A stretch of 64,000 bases of DNA from RYN-111 sp046723735 (GTDB lineage: Bacteria; Actinomycetota; Actinomycetes; Mycobacteriales; SCTD01). Each line of letters starts with the position of its first letter. The first letter of the stretch is position 1. The DNA lies in the NCBI GenBank assembly GCA_046723735.1, contig JBKOVB010000045.1:16854-80853 (forward strand). The letters are read 5' to 3'. Both the position numbers and the translations under genes were made by a program. Positions 24,952 through 32,798 of the stretch are shown here, one piece after another. Under the pieces are notes generated by a model that saw only the letters and a list, made by a program, of their open reading frames with translations, had not been told where the DNA came from and searched no databases.

Positions 24952-25245
24952 ATGGAGCTGCTCGACGTACCTGCCTTCACGAGTGCGCAGGCCCTTGACG
25001 GCATGCGACGTCCGTTCCTGAAGGCCTTCGGGCGGGGCCCGGTGGGCCGTCGGCTCGCCCGTGCCGCGTGGCCGGCCTTTCGGGCGGCGCTCCTGCACGG
25101 ATCGGGGATCGCGCTCGCGCGCTCGCACGCCCGGGTGGCCGCCGACGAGCGCAACGCGCACACGCTGCTCGTGGCGCGCTGGACGCACAGAAGGATCGAG
25201 AGCGTCGTCCACCGCGCCGTTCAGGACGCGGCGAACGCCGTCTGA
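24952..25245 (+). CDS. Small hypothetical protein
   Basis: 97 residues from the ATG at 24952; an in-frame GTG at 24898 would add 18 residues. Basic and Ala/Arg-rich (GRGPVGRRLARAAWPAFRAALLHGSG, ARSHARVAADERNAHTLLVARW), mostly helical, no recognised domain. Divergent from the lipoprotein gene and convergent with the SHOCT gene (10 bp apart). Third-position GC is high, supporting coding, but the ribosome site is weak. Confidence 0.5.
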   Translation: MELLDVPAFTSAQALDGMRRPFLKAFGRGPVGRRLARAAWPAFRAALLHGSGIALARSHARVAADERNAHTLLVARWTHRRIESVVHRAVQDAANAV

Positions 25246-25255
25246 GCGGAGCCCG

Positions 25256-25558
25256 TCAGCCGTTGAGCAGTCGCGCCTTCTGCTCCTGGAACTCGGCCTC
25301 CGTCAGCACGCCCTGGTCCTTCAGCGCGCTGAGCTGCTTCAGCTGCTCGACGGCCGCGCTCGAGATCGGCTCCGGCTCCGTGCGGGGTGCGGGCGCGTAC
25401 TGCTGAGGCGGTGGTGCGTACTGCTGCTGCTGGGCGTACGCCGCGTCCTCCTGCTCCGCCCAGCGGTTGGCCTGCCGACGCGAGACGCGGTTGGACACGG
25501 CCGTGGCCGTGCCGGCGACGACGGCGGTGCGGGCGACACCACGGATCAGTCCGGGCAT
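25256..25558 (-). CDS. SHOCT-domain protein
   Basis: 100 residues. An N-terminal hydrophobic Gly/Ala stretch (GVARTAVVAGTATAVSNRV) is followed by a Gln/Tyr/Pro-rich linker (QQQQYAPPPQQYAPAP) and a C-terminal SHOCT motif (LSALKDQGVLTEAEFQEQKARLL). It follows the DUF6325 gene by 27 bp on the same strand, so it is probably its operon partner. Function unknown; SHOCT domains often act as oligomerisation tails. Confidence 0.82.
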   Translation of the reverse strand: MPGLIRGVARTAVVAGTATAVSNRVSRRQANRWAEQEDAAYAQQQQYAPPPQQYAPAPRTEPEPISSAAVEQLKQLSALKDQGVLTEAEFQEQKARLLNG

Positions 25559-25585
25559 GACGGTCCTCTCTGTACGGCGGGCGGG

Positions 25586-26041
25586 TCAGAGCTCGGCCGG
25601 CTCGGCCTCGAGGGCGGCGAGGAGCGCCTGCACCGGGATGCGGCCGCTCGCGACGAGCTCGGCACCGTTGCGGCGCAGGGTGCGGGCGAGGGGGGCGGCC
25701 CAGAGGTTCTCGTACACGAGGATGGCGCCCGCGTTGCCCGGCTCGAGGGCCTCAGCCGCCTCCTTGACGTCGTCGCCGCCGAGCAGACCGGATGCCGCGC
25801 CCTCGAAGATCGCGAGGTCGAGGGTGCCGTCGTGGTCGAGGTCGGTGACCGCCACGACCTGGATCGTCCCGTCCTCCTGCTTGTGCACGAAGACCAGGTC
25901 GAGCACGCGGATGATCCCGCGGTCGACGAGCGAGACCAGCTCCTTCAGGCCCTCACCGGTCATGGTGAACCTGGGGAACTCGATCACCAGGTAGTCGACC
26001 GGTCCCATCGCGTCCAGCTCGCGGGTCTCGTCAGCCACCAC
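25586..26041 (-). CDS. DUF6325-family protein
   Basis: 151 residues. The segment MGPVDYLVIEFP near the N-terminus and LVDRGIIRVLDLVFVHKQEDG are hallmarks of the DUF1269-related DUF6325 family found in actinobacterial stress clusters. The acidic body ends AGAILVYENLWAAPLARTLRR and a helical tail. The first GTG at 26041 has AGGAG six bases upstream; the Met at residue 12 is an alternative. Site 7 lies 66 nt upstream, facing this gene. Function unknown. Confidence 0.82.
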   Translation of the reverse strand: MVADETRELDAMGPVDYLVIEFPRFTMTGEGLKELVSLVDRGIIRVLDLVFVHKQEDGTIQVVAVTDLDHDGTLDLAIFEGAASGLLGGDDVKEAAEALEPGNAGAILVYENLWAAPLARTLRRNGAELVASGRIPVQALLAALEAEPAEL

Positions 26042-26107
26042 GTCACGCTCCTGCGTCGCTCCAGCCCTGCACCGACGTCTGAACGTCTGACGGACCGGCC
26101 CGTAGCG

Positions 26108-26130
26108 GCATCATCCTGATCGTGTGAAGT
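26108..26130 (-). promoter_or_regulatory. 9-5-9 inverted repeat, site 7
   Basis: Plus strand GCATCATCC, 5 nt, GTGTGAAGT. Toward the DUF6325 gene the proximal half is a perfect GGATGATGC followed by C; the distal half is degenerate (TCACAC). It pairs with site 8, centre to centre about 29 bp, in a divergent promoter. Confidence 0.6.
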
Positions 26131-26136
26131 TGGCCC

Positions 26137-26159
26137 ACCTCACCCCGTCCGGGTGATGC
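26137..26159 (+). promoter_or_regulatory. 9-5-9 inverted repeat, site 8
   Basis: ACCTCACCC, 5 nt, GGGTGATGC, with the conserved half pointing to the YihY gene (start 26205, gap 45 nt). The base after the site is G rather than the usual C. Confidence 0.65.
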
Positions 26160-26204
26160 GCCGCCGACGGCCTCGCGCGACGGTCGCGCTGTGAGGGGGA
26201 GGTC

Positions 26205-27137
26205 GTGGACGATGGCGGGCTGAGCGCTGCTGCCCCCTCGGCGCCGGGGCGGCCCATGACAGCACGCCGGTTGTCGGTGTCGCAGGTCGTCGGCCGGGTC
26301 ACCCAGACGCGCCGACGGCTCGAGGAGCAGCGCCGCGACCACCCCTTCGTCGACACGGCGTTCAACGCCAGGGACGTGCTCGACGAGACCGGCGGCGGCC
26401 TGCTCGCAGGCGCGATCGCGTTTCGGATCTTCCTGTTCCTGGTGCCGGCGGTGTTCCTGTTCGTCATCGGCTTCGGGCTCGGGGCCGACGCCGCGGGGTC
26501 CTCGCCCAGGGAGGCGGCCCGCAGCTTCGGGATCGCGGGCATCGTGGCGACCTCGATCGAGGGCGGGTCGCAGGCGTCGACGTTCGCCCGGTGGGCGACG
26601 TTCCTGATCGCGGCCTACGCCACGTTCAGCGGGGCGCGCGGGCTGCTCAAGGCGGTCTGGGTGGCGCACGCGCTGGTCTGGAAGGTGCGTCCGGGGCGCC
26701 TCACGCGGCTGCCGCAGCGCAGCGTGCAGCTGATCGGAGTGTTCGTGGCCGCGCTGGCGCTCGCCCGGGTGGTCGACCTGCTGCACTCGTGGTCGCTCAT
26801 CGGCTGGGTCGTGGCGCTGGCGCTCTACACGGCCATCCCCGCCACGGTGTGGCTGCTGTGCTCGTCGCGGCTGTTCCCACGCCGGCCGGGCGTCACGTGG
26901 CTGCACGTGCTCCCTGGCGCGGTGCTCTTCGGCATCGGGGCGCAGGCGCTGCACGTGCTGACGCTCGTCTGGCTGACGCGATCCGTGGAATCCAAGCAGG
27001 AGGCGTACGGCGCCATCGGCGCCGCGCTCACGATCCTGCTGTGGGCCTACCTGCTCGGGCTGGTGATGATCGCCGGGGCGGCGCTCAACGCGGCGGTCTG
27101 GCGCAGGTCCGGGGGCGCTGTCCCCGGGGAGGAGTGA
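26205..27137 (+). CDS. YihY/BrkB-family membrane protein
   Basis: 310 residues with about six hydrophobic segments. The BrkB-type layout is visible: GGGLLAGAIAFRIFLFLVPAVF, then GARGLLKAVWVAHAL, and C-terminal AYGAIGAALTILLWAYLLGLVMIAGAALN. The GTG at 26205 is preceded by GGGGGAGG. Function is not established for the family despite the old RNase BN name. It heads a plus-strand run with the repeat protein and RDD genes; a second YihY-family gene is at 34141-35091. Confidence 0.88.
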   Translation: MDDGGLSAAAPSAPGRPMTARRLSVSQVVGRVTQTRRRLEEQRRDHPFVDTAFNARDVLDETGGGLLAGAIAFRIFLFLVPAVFLFVIGFGLGADAAGSSPREAARSFGIAGIVATSIEGGSQASTFARWATFLIAAYATFSGARGLLKAVWVAHALVWKVRPGRLTRLPQRSVQLIGVFVAALALARVVDLLHSWSLIGWVVALALYTAIPATVWLLCSSRLFPRRPGVTWLHVLPGAVLFGIGAQALHVLTLVWLTRSVESKQEAYGAIGAALTILLWAYLLGLVMIAGAALNAAVWRRSGGAVPGEE

Positions 27138-27144
27138 GGCGGAC

Positions 27145-27933
27145 ATGGTGCTCCGGACCGAGACCCCTGCGGTTGTCCCGCTCCCGCGTGTGGCCGAGGG
27201 GCCGCCGCCCGTCGTACCGGCTCGGGAGGCGCCCGCCCTGCCGGCCGCGGCCGACGTCGCGATCGGGCTGGGGGTCGAAGGGTTCCGGCTCGGGGTCAGG
27301 TCCGTGCGGGCCGGCGCCCGGTTGCTCGACCCGGTGACCCGTCGCCTGCTGCGGCCCAGCCCGTTGCCGGAGCGGTGGTGGCCCGCGACGCTCGCCGAGC
27401 GCCTCGCCGGTCAGGGACAGGAGGACCGCGCTCAGGTGGTCGAGGCCCTGACGCGGGCCTTCGACGCTCTCGTGCCCAAGGTGCTCGACGCGGTGCTCGA
27501 CGACGTCGACCTGACCGCCCTCGTGCTGCACCGCGTCGACCTGGACGCGATCGCCGGCGGCCTCGACCTCGACGCCGCGGTGGCCCGGGTCGACCTCGAC
27601 CGGATCGTCGACAGGATCCCGATCGACCACGTCCTCGCGCGCATCGACATCGACGAGGTGGCCGCCCAGGTCGACGTCGACGCCGTCCTCGACCGGGTCG
27701 ACCTGATCGGCTTGGCGGGCTACATCATCGACGGCGTCGACCTGCCCGAGATCATCCGGGAGTCGACGGGCTCCATGGCGTCCGAGGGCCTGCGCGGGGT
27801 GCGCATGCAGAGCATTGACGCCGACGAGCGCGTGAACCGCCTCGTGGACCGGGTGCTGCTGCGCCGGCACGCGCGGCGGACGGAGGCGCCGGGACGGCTG
27901 AGCCCGGCGTACGAGGACGGGGACGCCACGTGA
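27145..27933 (+). CDS. Protein with tandem nonapeptide repeats (unknown function)
   Basis: 262 residues. After a Pro/Val-rich N-terminus and a short helical region, about residues 118-205 hold at least six contiguous nine-residue units of the form [VIL]D[LIV]Dx[IV][AVL]x[RQG], for example VDLDAIAGG, LDLDAAVAR, VDLDRIVDR, IDIDEVAAQ, VDVDAVLDR. The regular Asp/aliphatic alternation suggests a solenoid or membrane-peripheral structure. It starts 8 bp after YihY and overlaps the RDD gene by an ATGA-type 4-bp overlap (GTGA), so it is part of that operon. I recognise no named domain with certainty. Confidence 0.75.
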   Translation: MVLRTETPAVVPLPRVAEGPPPVVPAREAPALPAAADVAIGLGVEGFRLGVRSVRAGARLLDPVTRRLLRPSPLPERWWPATLAERLAGQGQEDRAQVVEALTRAFDALVPKVLDAVLDDVDLTALVLHRVDLDAIAGGLDLDAAVARVDLDRIVDRIPIDHVLARIDIDEVAAQVDVDAVLDRVDLIGLAGYIIDGVDLPEIIRESTGSMASEGLRGVRMQSIDADERVNRLVDRVLLRRHARRTEAPGRLSPAYEDGDAT

Positions 27934-28478
27934 CGGCCCTGGCCGACCGGCGAAGCGGCCGCCGCAGCCAGCCGCCCGTGGTCTCCGCCGTACCGGTGGA
28001 GGGCCGTCCCTACCAGGGACGTCGGGCCGGCATCGTGAGCCGGCTGGTGGCCAACACCGTCGACTTCCTCGTGGTGGTGCTCGTCCTGGCCGCGGGGTAC
28101 GCCGCCGTGTCCGCCACCCTGTTCCTCTTGTCGCCGTCGCGCTTCAGCTGGCCCGACTTCCGTGGCCTGGTGCTGTTGGCGGTCGGCGCGTGCGTGATGT
28201 TCGTCTACCTCACGGCGTCGTGGGCGACGACCGGTCGGACGTACGGCGACCACCTCCTCGGCCTGCGGGTGCTCAGCTTCCGCGGCGAGCGGATGACCTG
28301 GCCGGGTGCCGCCGCGCGTGCGGCGCTCTACGTCGTGCTCCCTATCGGGATCATGTGGGCTGCCGTCAGCCGGCAGAACCGGTCGGTGCAGGACGTCGTG
28401 CTCCGCACGTCGGTGATCTACGACTGGGGGCCGGGGCACGTGCCGGGCGCAGGGGCTCGCATCACCCCGGCCGGGTGA
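27930..28478 (+). CDS. RDD-family membrane protein
   Basis: 182 residues. RDD-type features: an Arg in RLVANTVDFLVVVLVLAAGY (first helix with Asp), a second helix GLVLLAVGACVMFVYLTASW, then TTGRTYGDHLLGLRVL and a third helix. Family members have been linked to ion transport. The start GTG overlaps the upstream gene stop. The last codons (ARITPAG and stop) fall inside the 9-5-9 site 9, so the C-terminus is shaped by the regulatory palindrome. Confidence 0.88.
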   Translation: MTALADRRSGRRSQPPVVSAVPVEGRPYQGRRAGIVSRLVANTVDFLVVVLVLAAGYAAVSATLFLLSPSRFSWPDFRGLVLLAVGACVMFVYLTASWATTGRTYGDHLLGLRVLSFRGERMTWPGAAARAALYVVLPIGIMWAAVSRQNRSVQDVVLRTSVIYDWGPGHVPGAGARITPAG

Positions 28479-28481
28479 TGC
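28459..28481 (+). promoter_or_regulatory. 9-5-9 inverted repeat, site 9 (perfect)
   Basis: GCATCACCC, 5 nt, GGGTGATGC: all nine base pairs match and the spacer CGGCC is also largely symmetric. It spans the stop codon of the RDD gene and lies 53 nt upstream of the GH15 start, with the usual trailing C. This is the best copy in the window. Confidence 0.75.
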
Positions 28482-28534
28482 CGTCCTCCGAGGCGCCCGG
28501 AAGTGTCGAGGAGTCACCGGACGAGGAGGCCAGC

Positions 28535-30400
28535 ATGCAGACGTATCCACCCATCGCCGACCACGGTTTGATCGGTGACCTCCAGACCTGCGCTCTCGTG
28601 TCGACCGACGGCGAGGTGGACTGGTTCTGCTGTCCGCGCTTCGACTCCCCGAGCGTGTTCGCGTCGCTGCTCGACCGGCAGCGCGGCGGGCACTTCTCGA
28701 TCCGGCCGCACACCGGCGGCTACGTCACGAAGCAGCTCTACCTGCCGGACACGGCGATCCTCATCACCCGCTTCCTCACGGAGGAGGGCGTTGGCGAGGT
28801 GTGCGACTTCATGCCGGTGATCGAGGGTGCAGCCACCGACCGGCACCAGCTGGTGCGGCTGGTGCGCGTGGTGCGTGGCGAGATGACCTTCGTCGCGGGA
28901 TGCCAGCCGCACTTCGACTACGGGCGGGCCGGCCACAAGACGGAGGTCACGAAGCAGGGGGTGGCCTTCATCGGCGACGACGGGACGGAGCTGGCCCTGC
29001 ACCTGGTACGCCGGCAGGGCATCGCCGCCGAGGAGCAGGTGGAGGTGCAGCACGACGAGGAGGGCGTCCGCGGGGTGGTCACGCTGAGCGCGGGCCAGGT
29101 GGGTGGCCTCATCCTGGAGTCGGCTCCGGGCGGGCCACCTCGCGAGCTCTCACCCGGCGAGGTGGTCTCGATGTTCGAGCACACCCGGGACTTCTGGCGG
29201 AGGTGGGTCGGCCGCTCGACGTACCGCGGGCGCTGGCGCGAGCAGGTGGAGCGCTCCGCGATGACGCTGAAGCTCATGACCTACCAGCCGACCGGCGGGC
29301 TCGTGGCCGCCCCCACCACGGGACTGCCGGAGCAACCGGGCGGCGAGCGCAACTGGGACTACCGCTTCACCTGGGTCCGGGACGGCTCGTTCTCGGTCTA
29401 CGCACTGCTGGGGCTCGGCTACACAGAGGAGGCCGAGGCGTTCCTGCGCTGGCTCGGGGCGCGGGTCTCGGAGACGGCCGCGACGGACGGCCAGTCCCCG
29501 CTGAAGATCATGTACCGCATCGACGGCTCATCGGACCTCGCCGAGGAGGAGCTCGACCACTTCGAGGGATGGCGCGGTTCGCGGCCGGTCCGGATCGGCA
29601 ACGGCGCCTCGGACCAGCTGCAGATGGACATCTACGGCGAGGCTCTCGACTCCGTGCGGCTGGGTGACGAGCACGGTCTCGAGATGAGCCACGCCGGGTG
29701 GGAGGACGTGCGCCGCGTGGTCGACTGGCTGTGCGACCACTGGGACACGCCGGACGACGGCATCTGGGAGACCCGTGGCGGGCGGCAGGACTTCACGTAC
29801 GGCCGCCTCATGTCGTGGGTGGCGCTCGACCGTGCCGTCCACCTGGCGATCACGCGTGCCCGGCCGGCCGACCTGCCGCGCTGGGTGGCGGTCCGCGACG
29901 CGATCTACCGGCAGATCATGGACCGCGGCTGGAACGCCGAGCGGCAGGCCTTCGTGCAGCACTACCGCACGCACGTGCTCGACGCGTCGCTGCTCTACAT
30001 GCCTCTCGTCGGCTTCGTCTCGCCCCGCGACCCCATGTGGGTGTCGACGATGCGAGCCATGGAGGAGGAGCTGGTGTCCGACAGCCTCGTGTACCGCTAC
30101 GACCCGGAGGCGTCGCCAGACGGCCTGCGGGGCTCCGAGGGCACGTTCTCGATCTGCACATTCTGGTACGTCGACGCGCTGGCCCGCGCGGGCCGGCTCG
30201 ACGACGCGCGGCTGACCTTCGAGAAGATGCTGACCTACGCCAACCACCTGGGGCTCTACTCGGAGGAGATCGGCCCGACCGGCGAGCAGATCGGCAACTT
30301 CCCCCAGGCGTTCAGCCACCTCGCGCTCATCAGCGCTGCGGTGAACCTGAACTACCAGCTCGACCACGACGGATCGCTCGCCGGGGTGCTCGCCAGGTGA
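28535..30400 (+). CDS. Glycoside hydrolase family 15 protein (glucoamylase/trehalase-like)
   Basis: 621 residues. An N-terminal GH15 beta-domain begins YPPIADHGLIGDLQTCALVS and VDWFCCPRFDSPSVFASLLD. The (alpha/alpha)6 domain shows GERNWDYRFTWVRDGSFSVY, DQLQMDIYGEALDSV, DDGIWETRGGRQDFTYGRLMS (catalytic-acid Glu) and LYSEEIGPTGEQIGNFPQAFSHL (catalytic-base Glu region). No signal peptide, so intracellular. The substrate could be maltodextrin/glycogen ends or trehalose, as in mycobacterial GH15 trehalase. ATG with GAGGAGG upstream. Preceded by perfect site 9 and followed by a strong hairpin terminator. Confidence 0.93.
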   Translation: MQTYPPIADHGLIGDLQTCALVSTDGEVDWFCCPRFDSPSVFASLLDRQRGGHFSIRPHTGGYVTKQLYLPDTAILITRFLTEEGVGEVCDFMPVIEGAATDRHQLVRLVRVVRGEMTFVAGCQPHFDYGRAGHKTEVTKQGVAFIGDDGTELALHLVRRQGIAAEEQVEVQHDEEGVRGVVTLSAGQVGGLILESAPGGPPRELSPGEVVSMFEHTRDFWRRWVGRSTYRGRWREQVERSAMTLKLMTYQPTGGLVAAPTTGLPEQPGGERNWDYRFTWVRDGSFSVYALLGLGYTEEAEAFLRWLGARVSETAATDGQSPLKIMYRIDGSSDLAEEELDHFEGWRGSRPVRIGNGASDQLQMDIYGEALDSVRLGDEHGLEMSHAGWEDVRRVVDWLCDHWDTPDDGIWETRGGRQDFTYGRLMSWVALDRAVHLAITRARPADLPRWVAVRDAIYRQIMDRGWNAERQAFVQHYRTHVLDASLLYMPLVGFVSPRDPMWVSTMRAMEEELVSDSLVYRYDPEASPDGLRGSEGTFSICTFWYVDALARAGRLDDARLTFEKMLTYANHLGLYSEEIGPTGEQIGNFPQAFSHLALISAAVNLNYQLDHDGSLAGVLAR

Positions 30401-30405
30401 GCCGT

Positions 30406-30441
30406 GCCCCGGGTGCGCCGCCGCGGCGTGGCACCCGGGGC
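30406..30441 (+). terminator. Hairpin terminator after GH15
   Basis: Perfect 11-bp stem GCCCCGGGTGC / GCACCCGGGGC with a 14-nt loop, 6 bp after the GH15 stop. A short TTGC follows but no long T-run, as is usual in GC-rich actinobacteria. Confidence 0.7.
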
Positions 30442-30545
30442 GTTGCTCGGCCGTGCGCTCAGGCTGTCCCCGGCGCAGACGTCCTGTCAGGGCCCGAGAC
30501 GCACTTCTGCTGGCCGGCCGGGTCGCCGGGGGGTATGACGGCGAC

Positions 30546-31256
30546 GTGACCACCCTCGGCATCGTCGACCTCACCCTGCGCCTCCTGGTGGCCGGGCTGG
30601 CCGCTGTGCTGCTGGGCGTCGAGCGCGAGGTGCGTGGTCATGCCGCAGGAGTGCGCACGCACGCCCTGGTCGCCATCGGCGCCGCGCTCTTCACGTTGGT
30701 GGGCGCGTACGGCTTCGCGGACGTGCCGCGGGGGCCGAGCTACGACCCGACCCGGATCGCCGCCCAGGTGGCGAGCGGCATCGGCTTCCTGGGTGCGGGG
30801 GCCATCCTCCGTCAGGGGATCGGCGTACGCGGACTCACCACGGCAGCCACGCTGTGGCTCGCCGCCGCGCTGGGCGTGGCGTCGGGTGCCGGCGCCTACG
30901 CGGCGGTGGCCGTGACGACCGTCGTCGTCCTGCTCGTCCTCGTCGCGCTGCGGCTCGCCAAGCCCGTCCTGCAGCGGGTGGGGGGAGGGGTCACTCTCGT
31001 CGAGCTGGAGTACGAGCGGGGCCACGGCACCCTCGGCCCGCTGCTGCGTGCCGTGAACGCCCTGCCCGGCCGCCTGGACCACCTCGAGCTGGACGACGAC
31101 GAGGACGAGGAGGAAGGCCTGCGGCGCGCGAGCCTCTACGTCACGGGACGAGACCTGGACCAGCTGCACGCCGTCGTCGAGCAGCTCCGTGAGCGCCCCG
31201 AGGTGCGGGCGGTCCGCATCACGCGCGGCGCAGGCGGCGCGCCCGCGCCGGGTTAG
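30546..31256 (+). CDS. MgtC/SapB-family membrane protein
   Basis: 236 residues. Four to five hydrophobic segments with the MgtC signatures LGVEREVRGHAAGVRTHALVAIGAALF, GIGFLGAGAILRQG and VRGLTTAATLWLAAALGVASG, then a cytoplasmic ACT-like C-terminal domain rich in acidic residues (LELDDDEDEEEGL). MgtC proteins support survival at low Mg2+, during acid stress and in macrophages, partly by controlling ATP synthase. GTG start at 30546 after the strong terminator, so it has its own promoter. Confidence 0.9.
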   Translation: MTTLGIVDLTLRLLVAGLAAVLLGVEREVRGHAAGVRTHALVAIGAALFTLVGAYGFADVPRGPSYDPTRIAAQVASGIGFLGAGAILRQGIGVRGLTTAATLWLAAALGVASGAGAYAAVAVTTVVVLLVLVALRLAKPVLQRVGGGVTLVELEYERGHGTLGPLLRAVNALPGRLDHLELDDDEDEEEGLRRASLYVTGRDLDQLHAVVEQLRERPEVRAVRITRGAGGAPAPG

Positions 31257-31330
31257 CCCGCTGCGAGCGCGGCAGGGCTGCCTCGCTCGCCCTCGGCGAT
31301 CGACGAGGTGGCACGCCTGCGTCGGCCTCG

Positions 31331-32758
31331 TCAGCCCAGCGGCAGCTGCGCGAGGAAGGCCCGGCGCGCCTGGAGCGCCTGCGCCCGCTCACGCTCCACG
31401 AGGCGACCGCACAGCACGCCGAGCGCGGGGTTCTCGGAGGCCAGCTGTTCGAGCCGCTGTACCGCGACGACCGCGTCCTGGTGCTCCCCGAGGTGCTCCT
31501 GCACCTTCTCCGCCGCCTTCACCTGTCGCCGTACCTCGCCTCCCAGCGCCACGCGTGCGGTCTCGGCGGTGTAGCGCGCCCGCTTCGCCGCGATCCGGGT
31601 CCCGTGCCACTCCTCGTCCGGGCTGTCGAGGCCGAGACGGTCCGCCCGCCGGCGCAGCGCCCGCCACGTGCCCTTGAGCAGCGGAGGCAGCGCCCGCCGG
31701 CACGGGCCCGCGGCGGCCGGTGCCAGGCGCAGCGAGCCTGCGAGCTCCTCGAGCAGTCCCAGCACGGCCAGGTAGCGCGGCGAGCCGAGCGCGGCATCTC
31801 CCTCCGCGGCGGCGGTGCGCTCCTCCGCCTCGAGCAGGGCGTCGACCGGGTCCACGTCGAGGACACCGGTGGGGTGTTCCGCCGTGCGCCGCAGGCGTGC
31901 GCGCAGCACCTCCAGGTCGCGCGCCGTGCCGAGGCTGTCCGCCAGCCACCGCAGCTCGCCGCGCAACGCCTCCGCACGAGGGTCGTCGAGCATCGGCCGC
32001 AGCGCCCGCAGGTCGCTGCGCAGCCGGCGGCACGTCACCCGCAGCTGGTGCACGGCGTCGGGCAGCCCGCGGCGCACCCCGAGGTCGTGCTCGAGCAGCT
32101 GGGAGCCGCGCGTGCGCAACGACCACCGGACGAGCTCGCCGACCGGGTCGTCGGGCCCCACCTGCACCGGGGCGTCGAAGGGGACGTCCAGGACGCGCAG
32201 CGCCTTCGGTGTCTGGTCCCCGAGCTGGGCCCCCGACGCCAGCAGCGCGTCCAGGACCCGGCGGTGCACCTTGGTCCCTGCGTCCCGCTGCTCCAGCTCG
32301 AGCTCGTGCCAGCCGGTCCCGCCCACGACCTCGACGACGTCGTCGACCAGCTCGGCCAGCTCGTCCCCGCTCTCGTTCAGCAGCACCAGGCTGGTACGCC
32401 GGGTGAGCAGCTCCACGACCGGGCGCAGTGGCTCGCCGCGATGCAGCGCTACGAGCAGCGAGGAGAGCTGGCGCGGCAGGACGGCGCGGGACGCCGGCAC
32501 GGAAAGCTCCCGGCGGTCGAGCGCCCCTCCCACGACGCCGCCGAGCTTCAGCGTCCAGCCGGCCTCCCCGTCGCCGGTTCGATGGCGCAGCGTCACGCCG
32601 TGCTGGGCGAGGGCCAGGGCCTCGGTGTCGAAGTACCGGGCTCGCAGCGTCGCGGACCGTGTGGACACCGCGTGGACACCTTTGACGCCGTCGAGCGCGG
32701 GCAGCACGAAGTCGTCGGGGACGGTGAGCTTCGTCTCGACCTCGTGGAGGTCTTGCAC
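31331..32758 (-). CDS. CYTH and CHAD domain protein (polyphosphate-associated)
   Basis: 475 residues. The N-terminal CYTH tunnel fold begins HEVETKLTVPDDF (ExExK motif) with RARYFDTEALALA and LTLRHRTGDGEAGWTLK-like segments. From about residue 215 a CHAD helical domain rich in His/Arg follows (AVHQLRVTCRRLRSDLRAL, WHGTRIAAKRARYTAETARVAL). CHAD domains bind polyphosphate; CYTH proteins hydrolyse triphosphates. The start GTG at 32758 (VQDLHEVE) is chosen from homology; a GTG at 32773 is also possible. It follows a Ppx/GppA gene by about 40 bp, supporting a polyphosphate role. Confidence 0.9.
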   Translation of the reverse strand: MQDLHEVETKLTVPDDFVLPALDGVKGVHAVSTRSATLRARYFDTEALALAQHGVTLRHRTGDGEAGWTLKLGGVVGGALDRRELSVPASRAVLPRQLSSLLVALHRGEPLRPVVELLTRRTSLVLLNESGDELAELVDDVVEVVGGTGWHELELEQRDAGTKVHRRVLDALLASGAQLGDQTPKALRVLDVPFDAPVQVGPDDPVGELVRWSLRTRGSQLLEHDLGVRRGLPDAVHQLRVTCRRLRSDLRALRPMLDDPRAEALRGELRWLADSLGTARDLEVLRARLRRTAEHPTGVLDVDPVDALLEAEERTAAAEGDAALGSPRYLAVLGLLEELAGSLRLAPAAAGPCRRALPPLLKGTWRALRRRADRLGLDSPDEEWHGTRIAAKRARYTAETARVALGGEVRRQVKAAEKVQEHLGEHQDAVVAVQRLEQLASENPALGVLCGRLVERERAQALQARRAFLAQLPLG

Positions 32759-32798
32759 GCGCCACAGGATCACGCAGCGGACAGGGCGGCCGCAACGC

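Noticed and set aside
31257..31330. Terminator between MgtC and the CYTH-CHAD gene
   Set aside because: Only short, imperfect GC complementarity is visible in the 74-bp convergent gap; no clear stem could be drawn.
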